A DNA stretch of 64,000 nucleotides from Gymnothorax reevesii. Taxonomy: Eukaryota; Chordata; Actinopteri; Anguilliformes; Muraenidae. Shown here one piece after another: positions 20,414-35,100 of this stretch (position 1 is its first letter; every line of letters begins with the position of its first letter). The position numbers and the translations under genes are program-made. Location: positions 121,731,447 through 121,795,446 of the forward strand of contig CM056573.1 of assembly GCA_029721435.1 (NCBI GenBank). Direction: 5' to 3'. Under the pieces are notes generated by a model. That model was not told the DNA's origin and searched no databases. It saw only the letters and a program-made list of their open reading frames with translations.

Positions 20414-23112
20414 TTCTTCTTCTTCTTCTTCTTCTTCTTTTTATTCTGCTGCGAGAACGCATTTTTGAGGGCTTTGCCATGCACGAAAACTCACAAAAAT
20501 TTGCCCACACATTAATTGTGGTGAAAATTGCAATGTATTACTATTTTTGTGCTTAGACATGCCCCGGCGGCTCTATAGCGCCACCAAACACGCGTCCATT
20601 TTGGAACGCACTTGCTCGAATTCCCACGAAATTTGATAAGGTCATAGTAGTCATCATAAATTTTTTTGAAATTTTTTTGCCGCACAGGAAGTGAGCTATG
20701 AGCCATTTCCTGCGTTTTTTCAGATTTTACGAACACATTTTTGAGGGCCTTATCATACTTGAAATTTCACCAAACTTGGCTGATAGACTAGAAATATTAA
20801 GTTCTTTAATTCGATATCTCATTTGGCACTAAGTTTGACATGGTAGCTCTATAGCGCCCCCTAATACATAATTGCATTTTTGAGGGTCTCAGCATGCTCG
20901 AAAACTCACAAAACTTTGCAGACCTATTAAGCTAGTCATACTATTTACTAGGTTATAGGGTTTACTGATGAGCGTGGCAAAATTGCATTACAGCGCCACC
21001 TAGAATATTTCAATGAAGCAGCCCTCGCAGCATGTTTAACCTACATGTACAAAATTCGGTGGACATGTGTACTATGCCAAGACCTAAAAAAAAAGTCTCT
21101 TGGTGCCATGACCTAGACTCAACAGAAAGTCCGCCATTTTTAATTGAATTTGCAAATTTTTTAAATTTTTAGCCATTCACAGGCGTCGTACTTTAATGAA
21201 CTCCTCCTAGAGATGTTACCCGATCAACTTAAAATTTCGCATATGGCATCTAAAGACCTTGTCGATGTTAAATTGCGAAGCTTTTTTGGATTCATTGAAC
21301 TTTGTATCCGTGGCGTCGCGGCAAATTTCAATGTTCCGCCATGAAACAGGAAGTTGGTTTTCCGCGCACATGCTTTGTGAGATTTGCGCAAAACTTTACA
21401 GGCTTCATAAGAGTCTACTTCCAAGTAGAACTATATGTTGATATTAGATTGGGTGTGGTCAGGTGGCTCCACAGCGCCCGCTTGACACAACCGTGTTGAG
21501 ATAAAAGTGCTTGAATGTTCATGAAATTTGGTTTGATCATTGCATTTGTCATGTCAGGTTAGGGTAATTTTTTTTGGAATTTTTTGGCCAAACAGGAAGT
21601 GAGCTATGAGCCATTTCCTGCGTTTTTCCAAATTTTATTAACACATATTTGGAAGCCTAAGAATACTCGAAATCTTGCAAAAAGTTGCACAACTTATAAT
21701 TGTCTTATTATCTTCAATCTTCTACATCAATTTGCACTAAATTTGGCACCATGGCTCTATAGCGCCCCAATCAGATTTTAAAAAGAATTGCTCTTTTGAG
21801 GGTCTCAGCATGTTCAAAAACTCACAAAATCTTGTAAATGTATAAAAATCATCATTCCTATTACTCTGATAAAAAGCTTATATATAGGCTTGGCAAAATT
21901 GTCATAATAGCGCCCCCTGGATAATTTCAAATAAGCAGCCCTCGCAGCCTGGTAAACCTACATGTATGAAATTCGGTAGACATGTGGAATATGCTGAGAC
22001 CTAAAAAAAAGTCTCTTGGTGCCATGACCTAGACTCAACAGGAAGTCCGCCATTTTTAATTGAAATTGCAACTTTTTTTGATTTTTTGCCATTCACAGGC
22101 GTCGTACTTTAACGAACTCCTCCTAGAGATTTTATCCGATCAACTTAATATTTGGCAAATAATATCTTAAGACCTTGCTAATGTTAAATTGCGAAGCAAT
22201 TTTGATTTCATCGAACAATGTATCCGTGGCTTCGCGGCAAATTTTGATATCCCGCCATGAAACAGGGAGTTGCTTTTACTGCCACATACTTTGTGGGATT
22301 TGCCCGAACCTTCTTCTGCTTGATAAAATTGTTCTCCAAAGTAAAAACATATGCTAATATTGGATCGGGAGGTGCTAGGTGGCTCCACAGCGCCCTCTAG
22401 ATATGGTCATGTTAAGATAAAAGTGCTTGAATGTTCATGAAATTTGGTGTGATCATTGCATTCATCATTCCGGGTAATGTTTAATTTTTTGAAATTTTTT
22501 GGCCAAACAGGAAGTGAGCTATGAGCTATTTGCTGCGTTTTTCCGAATTTTTCTGAAGACACATTTTAAGGCCTTAGGATGCTTCAAAACTTGTAAAACC
22601 TTGCACAAATTATAAATGTCTTATTTTGTTTAATATCATCCATCAGTTGGCACTAAATGTGGCATAACGGCTCTATAGCGCCCCCAATCAGATTTATAAA
22701 AGAATTGCTCTTTTGAAAGTTTAAACATGCTGGAAAATTTACAAAAATCAACACACTCATGGAGCCCCATATTACGATTACTGTGTTGTAGATTTTGCGC
22801 ACAGGCTAGTCAAAATGGTATCATAGCGCCCTCCAGAAAATTTTTGCACTCCCATCAGGAAACCACATTGTACGCGGTCCAGCAGTGTCCAATGGCTCTG
22901 AATGGACACCTGCAGCCATCAAGATCCTGCTGCCACCCCAACGTGCACGAGGGGGGCGAGGGCCCTTTCAACGCTGCTTGCAGCTTTAATTATTAGGGCC
23001 CGAGCACCGACCGGTGCCAGGGTCCGGAACGGGTCCTGGCACCGAAGGTGCGAGGAACCTATTGTTTTTGATGGGATTTTTATTATTCTTCTTCTTCTTC
23101 TTCTTCTTATTC

Positions 23113-23145
<33 letters not shown>

Positions 23146-26100
23146 TGCTGCGAGAATGCATTTTTGAGGGCTTTGCCATGCACAAAAACTCACAAAAATT
23201 TGCCCATACGTCAGTCGTGGTGAAAATTGCAAACTATTAATATTTTTGTGCTTGGACATGCCCCGGTGGCTCTTTAGCGCCACCAAACACGCGGCCATTT
23301 TGGAACGTACTTGCTCGGATTCTCACGAAATTTGATAGGGTCATAGTAGTCATAATAAATTTTTTTGTAAATTTTTTTGAAATTTTTTTGCCTCACAGGA
23401 AGTGAGCTATGAGCCATTTCCTGTGTTTTTTCAGATTTTACGAACACATTTTTGAGGGCTTTATCATACTCGAAAACACACCAAACTTGGCTTATTGACT
23501 AAAAATATTAAGTTCTTTGATTCAATATCTCATTTGGCAGTGAGTGAGACATGGTGGCTCTACAGCGCCCCCTAATACATAATTGCATTTTTGAGGGCAT
23601 CAACATGCACGAAAACTCACAAAACTTTGCAAACATATTAAGCTGGTTATACTCTTTACTAGGATATAGGGTTTAGAGATGGATGTGGCAAAATTGCATT
23701 ACAGCGCCACCTAGAAAATTTCAATGAAGCAGCCCTCGCAGCGTGTTTAACCTACATGAACAAAATTCGGTGGACATGTGTACTATGCCAAGACCTAAAA
23801 AAAAGTCTCTTGGTGCCATGACCTAGACTCAACAGGAAGTCCGCCATTTTTAATTGAATTAGCAAATTTTTTTAATTTTTTGCCATTCACAGGCGTCGTA
23901 CTTTAACGAACTCCTCCTAGAGATTTTATCCGATCAACTTAAAATTTTGCATATGACATCTAAAGACCTTGTCGATGTTAAATTGCGAAGCTTTTTTGGA
24001 TTCATTGAACTTTGTATCCGTGGCGTCGTGGCGAATTTCGATGTTCCGCCATGAAACAGGAAGTTGGTTTTATGCGCATATGCTTTGTGAGATTTGCCCG
24101 AAACTTTAGAGGCTTCATAAGAGTCGACTAAGAGTAGCTCCACAGCGCCCTCTTGACACGGCCATGTTGAGTTAAAAGTGCTTGAATGTTCATGAAATTT
24201 GGTCTGATCATTACATTTGTTTTTTTGGGCTATGCTTATTTTTTTGAAATTTTTTGGCCAAACAGGAAGTGAGCTATGAGCCATTTCCTGCGTTATTCCA
24301 AATTTTACGAACACACGTTTGAAGGCTTTAGCATACCCGAAAACTTGCAAAACTTTGCAACAATTATAATTGTCTGATTGTCTTCAATGTGAGGCAGAAA
24401 TTGGCAGTAAATGTGGCATAATGGCTCTATAGTGCCCCCAATCAGATTTTTAAAAGAATTGCCCATTTGAGGGTCTCAGCATACTCAAAAACTCACAAAA
24501 TTTTGTAGAATTGTAAAGACCATCATTCCTATCACACTGATAAAAAATTTACATATAGCCATGGCAAAAATGGCATCATATCGCCCCCTGGAAATTTTCA
24601 AATAAGCAGCCCTCGCATCGTGGTTGACCTGCATGTATGAACTTCGGAGGACATGTGGAATATCCTGAGACCTAAAAAAAAGTCTCTTGGTGCCATGACC
24701 TAGACCCAACAGGAAGTTTGCCATTTTTAATTGAAATTGCAACTTTTGTAGATTTTTCGCAATTCGCAGGTGTCGTACTTTAACGAACTACTTCTAGAGA
24801 TTTTATCCGATCAACTTAATATTTGGCAAATAATATCTAAAGACCTTGCTGATGTTAAATTGCTGAGCTATTTTGATTTCATCAGATGATGTATCCGTGG
24901 CGTCGCGGCGAATTTTGATGTCCCGCCATGAAACAGGAAGTTGGTTTTACTCGCACATACTTTGTGGGATTTGCACGAAACTTTCCAAGCTTGATAAAAA
25001 TGTCCTCCCAAGTATAAATATATGCTAATATTAGATTGGGAGGGACCATGTGGCTCCACAGCGCCCTCTACATACGGCGATGTTAAGATAAAAGTGCTCG
25101 AATGTTCATGAAATTTGGTGTGATCATTGCATTAGTCATTCCGAGCAATGCTTTATTTTGTGAAATTTTTTGGCCGCACAGGAAGTGAGCTATGAGCCAT
25201 TTCCTGCGTTTTTCCGAATTTTACGCACACACGTTTTAAGGCTTTAGAATTCTCCAAAACTTGCAAAACGTGGCACAAATTATCATTGTCTTATTTTCTT
25301 GAATGTAATACATCAACTGGCACTAATTGTGGCATAATGGCTCTATAGCGCCCCCAATCAGATTTTTTAAAGAATTGCCTTTTTGGGGGTCTAAGCCTGC
25401 TTGAAAATTTACGAAAATCAAGGCACTCATGGAGCCCGATATTCCAATAACTATGTCGTAGATTTTGGGCGCAGGCTAACAAAATGGTATCATAGCGCCC
25501 TCCAGAAAATTTTTGCAATCCCATCAGGAAAACACATTGTACACCGACTAGCAGTGTCCAATGGCTGTGAATGGATTGCAGCACCCATCAAGATCTTGCT
25601 GCCACCCCACTGTGCAAGAGGGGTGCGAGGGCCCTTTCAACGCTGCTTGCAGCTTTAATTAGGGCCCGAGCACCGACCGGTGCCAGGGCCCGGAACGGGT
25701 CCTGGCACCGAAGGTGCGAGGAACCTATTGTTTTTGATGGGATTTTTATTATTCTTCTTCTTCTTCTTCTTCTTCTTCTTTTTATTCTGCTACGAGAACG
25801 CATTTTTTAGGGCTTTGCCATGCACGAAAACTCACAAAAATTTGCCGACACGTCAGTCGTGGTGAAAATTGCAAACTATTATTATTTTTGTGCTTGGACA
25901 TGCCCCAGTGGCTCTATAGCGCCACCAAACACGCGGCCATTTTGGAACGCACTTGCTCGGATTCTCACGAAATTCAATAGGGTCATAGTAGTCATCATAA
26001 ATTTTTTTGTCAATTTTTTTGAAATTTTTTTGCCTCACAGGAAGTGAGCTATGAGCCATTTCCTGCGTTTTTTCAGATTTTACGAACACATTTTTGAGGG

Positions 26101-29100
26101 CCTTATCATTCTCGAAAACACACCTAACTTGGCTCATAGATTGAAAATATGAAGTTCTTTGATTCAATATCTCATTTGGCACTAGGTGTGTTATGGTGGC
26201 TCTATAGCGCCCCCTAATACATAATTGCATTTTTGAGGGCATCAGCATGCTCGAAAACTCACGAAACTTTGCAATCATATTAAGCTGGTCATACCTTTTT
26301 CTAGAAAGTGGGGTTTACGGATGGATATGGCAAAATTGCATTACAGCGCCACCTAGAAGATTTCAATGAAGCAGCCCTCGAAGTGTGTTTAACCTGCATG
26401 TACAAAATTCGGTGGACATTTGTACTATGCCAAGACCTAAAAAAAAGTCTCTTGGTGCCATGACCTAGACTCAACAGGAAGTCCGCCATTTTTAATTTAA
26501 TTTGCAATTTTTTATAATTTTTTGCCATTCACAGGCGTCGTACTTTAACAAACTCCTCCTAGAGATTTTATTCAATCAACTTACAATTTTGCATATGACT
26601 TTTTAAGACTTGGTCGATGTTAAATTGCGAAGCTTTTTTGGATTCATCGAACTTTGTATCCGTGGCGTCGCGGCGAATTTCGATGTTCCGCAACGAAACA
26701 GGAAGTTGGTTTTACGCGCACATGCTTTGTGAGATTTGCGCGAAACTTCACAGGCTTGATAAGAGTCTACTTCCAAGTATACTTATATGTTGATATTAGA
26801 TTGGGTGTGGTCAGGTGGCTCCACAGCGCCCTCTTGACACGGCCATGTTGAGATAAAAGTGCTTGAATGTTCATGAAATTGGGCGTGACAATTGCATGTG
26901 TTTTTTTGGGCTGTAATTATTTTTTTGAAATTTTTTAACCAAACAGGAAGTGAGCTATGAGCCAATTCCTGCGTTATTCCAAATATTACGAACACAGGTT
27001 TGGAGGTATTACCATACTCAAAAACTTGCAAAACTTTGCAAAAATTTTATTTGTCTGATTGTCTTCAATTTGAGACAGAATTTGGCAGTAAATGTGACAT
27101 AATGGCTCTATAGCGCCCCCAATCAGTTTTTTAAAAGAATTGCCCTTTTGAGGGTCTCAGCATGCTCAAAAACTCACAAAATTTTGTACAACTCTAAAGC
27201 CTATCATTCCTATTACAATAATAAAAAATTTTTATATAGGCGTGGCAAAAATGGCATTATAGCGCCCCCTGGAAAATTTCAAATAAGCAGCCCTTGCATC
27301 GTGGTTGATCAGCATGTATGAACTTCTGTGAACAAGTGGAATATCCTGAGACCTAAAAAAAAGTCTCTTGGAGCCATGACGTAGACCCAACAGGAAGTTT
27401 GCCATTTTTAATTGAAATTTCAACTTTTTTAGATTTTTCGCCATTCGCAGGTGTCGTACTTTAACGACGAACTCCTCCTAGAGACTTTATCCAATCAACT
27501 CAAAATTTGGCGAATAATATCTTAAGACCTTGCTGATGTTAAATTGCGAAGCTTTTTTGGATATATCGAACGATGTATCCGTGGCATTGCGGCGAATTTC
27601 GGCGTCCCGCCATGAAACAGGAAGTTGGTATAACTCCCACATACTTTGTGGGATTAGTCTAAAACTTTCCAAACTTGATAAACTTGTCTTCCCAAGTATA
27701 AATATATGCTAAAATTAGATCGGAAATGGCCATGTAGCTCCACAGTGCCCTCTAGATACTACCATGTTAAGATAAAAGTGCTTGAATGTTCATAAAATTT
27801 GGTGTCATCATTGCATTAGTCATTCCGGGCAATGCTTAATTTTTTGAAATTTTTTGGCCAAACAGGAAGTGAGCTATGAGCTATTTCCTGCGTTTTTCCA
27901 AATTTTACGAATACACGTATTAAGGCCTTAGAATGGTCCAAAACTTGCAAAAACGTGGCAAAAATTATCATTGTCTTATTGCCTTGAATTTGATACATCA
28001 ACTGGGACTAAATGTGGCATAATGGCTCTATAGCGCCCCCAGTCAGATTCTTTAAACAATTGCTTTTTTGGGGCTCAAAGCGTGCTTAAAAATTTACGAA
28101 AATCAACACACACATGATGCCCGGTATTCCAATAACTATGTTGTAGATTTTGCGCAAAGGCATAACAAAATGGTATCATAGCGCCATCCAGAAGATTTTT
28201 GCAATCCCATCAGGAAAACACATTGTACACAGGCTAGCAGTGTCCAATGGCTGTTAATGGACAACTGCACCCATCAAGGTCTTGCTGCCACCACACTGTG
28301 CACGAGGGGTGCGAGGGCCCTTTCAACGCTGCTTGCAGCTTTAATTCTTCTTCTTCTTCTTCTTCTTTTTATTCTGCTGCGAGAACGCATTTTTGAGGGT
28401 TTTGCCATGCACGAAAACTCACAAAAATTTGCCCACACATCAGACGTGGTGAAAATTGCAAAGTATTATTAATTTTCTGCTTGGACATGACCCAGTGGCT
28501 CTATAGCGCCACCAAACACACGGCCATTTTGGAACGCACTTGCTTGGATTCTCACGAAATTTGGTAGGGTCATAGTAGTCATCCTAAATTTTTTTGCCAA
28601 TTTTTTTGAAATTTTTTTGCCACACAGGAAGTGAGCTATGAGCCATTTCCTGCATTTTTTCAGATTTTACGAACACATTTTTGAGGGCTTTATCATACTT
28701 GAAAACTCACCAAACTTGGCTCATAGACTAAAAATATTAAGTTCTTCGATTTGATATCTCATTTGGCACTAAGTATGACATGGTGGCTCTATAGCGCCTC
28801 CTAATACATAATTGCATTTTTGAAGGCATCAACATGCATGAAAACTCACGAAACTTTGCAAACATATTAAGCTGGTCATACTCTTTACAAGAATATAGGG
28901 TGAACAGATGTATTCACCCAAAAATTGCAAAATTGCATTACAGCGCCACCTAGAAAATGTCAATGAAGCAGCCCTCGCAGCGTGTTTAAGCTACATGTAC
29001 GAAATTCGGTGGACATGTGTACTATGCCAAGACCTAAAAAAAAGTCTCTTGGTGCCATGATCTAGACTCAACAGGAAGTCCGCCATTTTTAATTGAATTT

Positions 29101-32100
29101 GCAAATTTTTTTTATTTTTTGCCATTCACAGGCGTCATACTTCAACGAACTCCTCCTACAGATTTTATGCTATCAACTTAAAATTTCGCATATGACATCT
29201 GAAGACCTTGTCGATGTTAAATTGCGAAGCTTTTTTGGATTCATCGAAATTTGTATCCGTGGCGTTGCGGCGAATTTCGATGTTCCGCCATGAAACAGGA
29301 AGTTGGTTTTACGCGCACATGCTTTGTGAGATTTGCGCAAAATTTTACAGGCTTGATTAAATTGTCCGCCTAAGTATGAATATATGCTAATATTAGATCG
29401 GGAGTGGTCAGGTGGCTCCACAGCGCACTCTAGATACAGCCATGTTTAGATAGAAGTTCTTGAATGTTCATGAAATTTTGTGTGATCATTGCATTTGTCA
29501 TTGCAGGCGATGCCTAATTTTTTGAAATTTTTTGGCCGAACAGGAAGTGAGTTTTGAGCTATTTCCTGCGTTTTTTCAAATTTTACGAACGCACGTTTGA
29601 AAGTCTTAGAATACTCCAAAGCTTGCAAAACCTTGCAGAAATTATAATTGTCTTATTCTCTTCAATGTCATCCATCAATTGGAGCCTAATGTGGCATAAT
29701 GGCTCTATAGCGCCCCCAATCTGATTTATAAAAGAATTGCCTTTTTGAGGGTCTCAACATGTTCGAAAACTCACAAAATTTTGTAAATGTATAAAGACCC
29801 TCATTCATAATACTCTGATAAAAAGCTTACATATTGGCATGGCAAAAATGTCATTATAGCGCCCCCTGTAAAATTTCAAATAAGCAGCCCTCGCAGCCCG
29901 GTAAACCTACATGTATGAAATTCGGTAGAGATGTGGAATATGACGAGACCTAAAAAAAAGTCTCTTGGTGCCATGACCTAAACTCAGCAGGAAGTCCGCC
30001 ATTTTTAATTGAATTTGCAACTTTTTTGGATTGTTGGCCATTCACAGGTGTCGTACTTTAACGAACTCCTCCTAGAGATTTCATCCGATCAACTTGAAAT
30101 TTGGCTATTAGTATCTAAAGACGTTGCTGATGTTAAATTGCGAACCTTTTCTGGATTCATTGAATTTTGTATCCGTAGCGTTGCGGCGAATTTCGATGTC
30201 CCGCCATTAAAAAGAAAGTTGGGTTTACTCCCACATACTTCATGGGTTTTCCCTGAAACTTTCCAAGCTTTATAAGATTGTCCTCCCAAGTATAAATATA
30301 TGTTAATATTAGATCAGGAGTGGCCAGATGGCTCCGCAGCGCCCTCTAGATACGGCCATGTTAAGATAAAAGTGCTTGAATGTTCATGAAATTTGGTGTG
30401 ATCTTTGCATAAGTCATTCCGGGCAATGGCTAATTTTTTTGGCCAAACAGGAAGTGAGGGATGAGCTATTTCCTGCGTTTTTCCAAATTTCAAGAACACA
30501 CATTTGAAGGCCTTAGAATACTCCAAAGCTTGCAAAACCGAGCACAATTTATTATTGTCTTATTCTCTTCAATGTCATCCAACAATTGGCACTAAATGTG
30601 GTATAATGGCCTTATAGCGCCCCCAATCATATTTATAAAAGAATTGCTCTTTTGCAGGTCTAAACATGCTGGAAAATTAACAAAAATCAACACACTCATG
30701 GAGTTCGGTAATACAATTACTAATTTGTAGATTTTACGCACAGGCATATCAAAATGGTACCATAGCACCCTCTAGAAAATTTTTGGACTCCCCTCAGGAA
30801 ACCACATTGTACGCGGTCCAACAGTGTCCAATGGCTGTGAATGGACGCCTGCACACATCAAGATCTTGCTGCCACCCCAACGTGCACGAAGGGCGCGAGG
30901 GCCCTTTCAACGCTGCTTGCAGCTTTAATTTCTTTTTTTTTTTTGTTCTGGGAAAACCTAGCGAGTTGAATTAGCCTATTATGAAGCAGCATACCTATTA
31001 CATGATCTGTCAGGTCAGTTCCCATGCAGATGTGCAGGAGATTTGTGGTCAGAAGTCATAATTCACTTAATTCAACGTGCTAATCACCACTGAAATGTGG
31101 CTTCAAAAGGGAAGCAGATGGTGGAGTTAGCACTAGAAAACTGTCAAACACCACTGCAACAACATAATTGCTTGGTTTTTGTCCATCATTTTGATAATTG
31201 ATATTTTACATTTTTGGATGGAAAAACCTTATAAGTCATATTGGCATGTATGCTGACAAAAAAAAAAAAATCCTCCCAAAATATTTCTTATTGTGTAATG
31301 AACAAATAACTGCCAAGTCCATTCCACTGTCGGACAAGGTTTTCTGTCTTTTTCTCAATATCAAATTTTTTTACATACTTGGTTTTTCCATAACGCTCAA
31401 GACATGCATGATGAAAGGTTTTGCTCGTGATGAAGATCTTGGAAAATTTTACCTCTGGTGCTCATTTTTTTGTAACAGCCTCCCAAACACCTTTCTCCTG
31501 CAGCGTGGAGGACCCCTCCTCCATCCAGTCTGGTCTGTGGTTTCTGCACTGTAAGGAAGTGCTGCTTCCTTCGGACCCCTGTCGCCACACGGCCCTGAGG
31601 AAACCCCTCTCCACCCTCCACATCTACACCTTCCTCCAGCTGATGGAGGCACCACTGGTGGTAAGTGGAGCAGCCCTTAGTAGCTACTCCTGCAGTGGAT
31701 GTCTGGTTTTAATTAGCGGTTTGGTTTTGAAGTGTGACTTGAATGTTCGTTCTCTTCAATAAAGGAGGTTGTCAGGTGCTGTTTGCTTGAGAAACTAAAC
31801 TTTGTTAACTTCTTAGCTAATATTAAAATCAGTCAAAATATTTCAATGAATTGGCAATATTTTTTTTTTTGTTTTTGCTGATAAGTAATCAAAATATTTA
31901 GATTGGATTTCAAGTCTTGCTAACGCTGAACCGTAGTGTCATTTGACTGTTAAAATCTGTCATTGCAATGGACATATGATTTGTTGCCGTTTTTGAAATG
32001 TGTTCGAACTGGAGTGGAAATATGCATGGCAGTAAGTATCCAGGATTAGGGCTGCTTATTGCTGGTCATGGGGTGTTGTGGGGTCTGCAGTTGGTTTTTT

Positions 32101-35100
32101 TTTTTATTTTTATTTTTTTTTATTTTCTTCACGTGAAACAGGATGACTACTATAGACCCAAACGTCCAGGTGAGGTGAGGTGAGGCGTGTCATCTCTTCA
32201 TCTCTCAATTAAGTGCCGCGTAACAGCAAGATTGGCTACTTTTGATGTGGAGTGCTGTGAAAAACTATTTGCCCCCTTCCTGATTTCTTAATTTTTTTTG
32301 CATATTTGTCACACTTAAATGTTTCAGATCATCAAACAAATATGAATATTAGAAAAAGATAACCAAATAAATACAAAATGCAGTTTTTAAAGGGGACCTA
32401 TTATGCTGATCTTTCTTTTAATACATACACGTAATGTAATAATGTTGGATGTCCTTACTCGACCTCTGTAAAGTTTCTAAATATAAGATACAGGAGTTTT
32501 GCCGTAATCCGAGAACTTGATTTCCTCTCTGAACAGCTCACTCCGAGATCTTCACGAGATCTCATGTTGTGCCGTCCAATTAGTACAGACTTGGCCAGAG
32601 CCAATCACAGCCTTGGACCTGCCTATCCCGCAAACTATTATAGCAGGCACAAACAACCGCGGATTATATTACGCTTTAGTAGCATCTACACTTCAGGAAA
32701 TGCAAAAGAAGAAGAACTGCAGATAATTTGATGTGCAGTTTTGTCAGTATTTCTCCCAAAGCTGCTCGTCCGTTTATCTTCTTGGGTGCGAAAAAAAAGC
32801 ACAACTATTTTCACTTCCAAAAGACGATGCCACCAGAAATCAGCGGGTAGCTTTTTTGTTTGCTGGCGGCAAACAGCCACACTCAACAGGAACGTTGGCT
32901 GTTTGTACTCGGCATTTCACCAAAGACAGCTTTGTCAATAAAGGATAATTCACTGCTGGGTGTGCGTCTCAGCTGCTTCTCAAACCTGGAGCAGTTCCAT
33001 CAATCAAGCGCTCAGAGCCACAAGCTGTAAGTAACAATATAACAGCAAATGTGTGCAGGACTAGGAAGAGAGGTCACTTGGTTCATTTTTTAAAAAATCA
33101 AAGAGATATCAAAGTTTTTCATTTTGAGATAAAAATTGGGAGAATTAGTGCGCAGCCAAGTGTTGTAAACTGACAGTACTGACAGACACTGGGATATCAC
33201 TGAGATACCCATTAAGCTCAGAATGGAAAAAATAAGAAATGACCTCTTTCCAGAGTCCGGCACACAAATAATGTAAGTGAAGCTAACGTGTTATGGGTGG
33301 CTTGTGGGGCTGCTAACGATAGTTGGCACTGACAACTGGCCTCAAACGCAGGCTTAGTAAAATATCTGAAGATAAAGCCTGGATCGGTAGTGACTGTCCG
33401 TGACTCACAGACGCCGAAGTAATGGGTTGCTTTAAGTTGCCTAACTGCATAAGCCAACCTAACGTGATGGCCTGTTGAATGTGGCTGTAGCACTGTGGCT
33501 AACGTAGCTGTTTTTGATACTAATGTTTGTGTCCTAAGTATGCAAGAGTACTATAAGGAGACATTCAACTGAAGGTGTGTGAATATAAACCTCATTTGAA
33601 GCTAACTTTTTAGCTCGCCGGGACGAATAATGTCCGGAGAGCTATTGTCGTACCCCCGGCGTCCGCGTCCGTCCGTGTGCAGAAACACTTTAACCTTGCC
33701 CCGGCGAGCTTTGTTCTCTTTCTGACAACTCTTGTTATATTTGTTTGTAATTTGGATGCTTAGTACATCTGTTCTTGGTAACAGAACTTACTGTCTAAAA
33801 CCTGTATTGCAGGGTAACGTTTGTCTCTGTCATTGTTATGACTGATCGGTTACTTGCAACTGCATCTTATAACTCATTTACATTTGCCTGTACGATCATA
33901 CGGGTTCTACATGCCCTGCGATCAGTTTGTGGCTACGATCGAATTCCAGCCGTAGACCGATCTTTAGGCTCGTGGTTTTCCTAACTGGTTGAAAGTGTGA
34001 AGTACTTGTTCAATACATGCTTCGTTCGATTGCCTTGCGATAGTTACGGCTCCCGTGACGATCATGGACAATTTATGGTTGCAAGTGACACGCTGGTAAC
34101 GCAAGAGTCACGTGCGTGGCATGCACGATTCAAGTACGGGAGATGTACGAAAAATGTACGTGTTGGTGATTGTAAGTGAAAAGTGCCAGTGACTTAAGTG
34201 TAACTTGCGATAATTGCTGGATACAAGTACTTGTTCATCAAGGCATCAACGGGTCCCGTGACGGTCTGAGGGTCCTATAAAAGTTGCTACAATTTTTACA
34301 TCATCAATTAACCTCCATCACATCATCGAGATCTTGAATGATCCATTGGTTGAGCGTCAGAGGGAACGAAGAATGGAACAAGATGCCCTGGTGCTCCTGA
34401 TATATCGACGACAGATGAGGAGAAGACGGAGGAGATACTGGGGCAAACCCTGGCTTTCAAGGAGGCTCATTTTGGGCCAATATGACACCCTGTTCCAGGA
34501 GCTGGACCGCGTTGCACGTGAGGGACTCTTGCGTTTGCTACGTGCTCCTTACTTCTGACGTACTGTACACGCCAATAATTTACGGAACAAGTATGTTTAT
34601 CGTTCTTTGCATGTACGATGCTCATGCGTGTACCGTACGTTTTTCTTGCGGGTAGTAATTTAAAATTGTACTTGGAGTGAGGTTTCAATAGCAGTACGGG
34701 AAAAGTACTTTTAACTTACTTATGCCGTGCGGTTTTTTTCTAAAATAACTCCCTGTATCAAACTACGTCTCTCGTACTTTTAAAGTACTTGTAAAGTACT
34801 TGTCTCTTGCGTCCTGGCCACAGGTGACTGATCCGTACGGCCCCCGCGGAAAAAACCTGCATACAGGTTTTCCGAAATTTGGCCGTACGGGCAGTCTATG
34901 GCAGTCTACGGGCACCCTAATCGCAGCAGACATTGTGCGTGCATCGTGCAGCAAGCTGCCAAAATCCCCAATTTTTGGCCGCAGACTGGCCGTAGAAGCC
35001 CGTACGATCAATTGTAAAGGAGGCGTTAGTTCGCGTGTCGTGCTACTTAAAAAATGCTCCTGGTTAACTTATATGCAGTCATTCTGATCAGTATGCTTGT

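Noticed and set aside
20098..20510. Open frames encoding long poly-Asn, poly-Ile or Arg-rich runs (also 22902-23240, 25571-25810)
   Set aside because: They are translations of (ATT)n and (CTT)n microsatellites in the array heads on both strands; no real protein signature.
20294..30930. CRISPR-like appearance of regularly spaced repeats
   Set aside because: Period is ~0.9 and 2.67 kb with repeats throughout and no unique short spacers; the genome is a vertebrate.
34763..35087. GC-rich open frames on both strands near 34763-35087
   Set aside because: They lie in the inverted ends of the Harbinger-like insertion, with no motif and frames on both strands.
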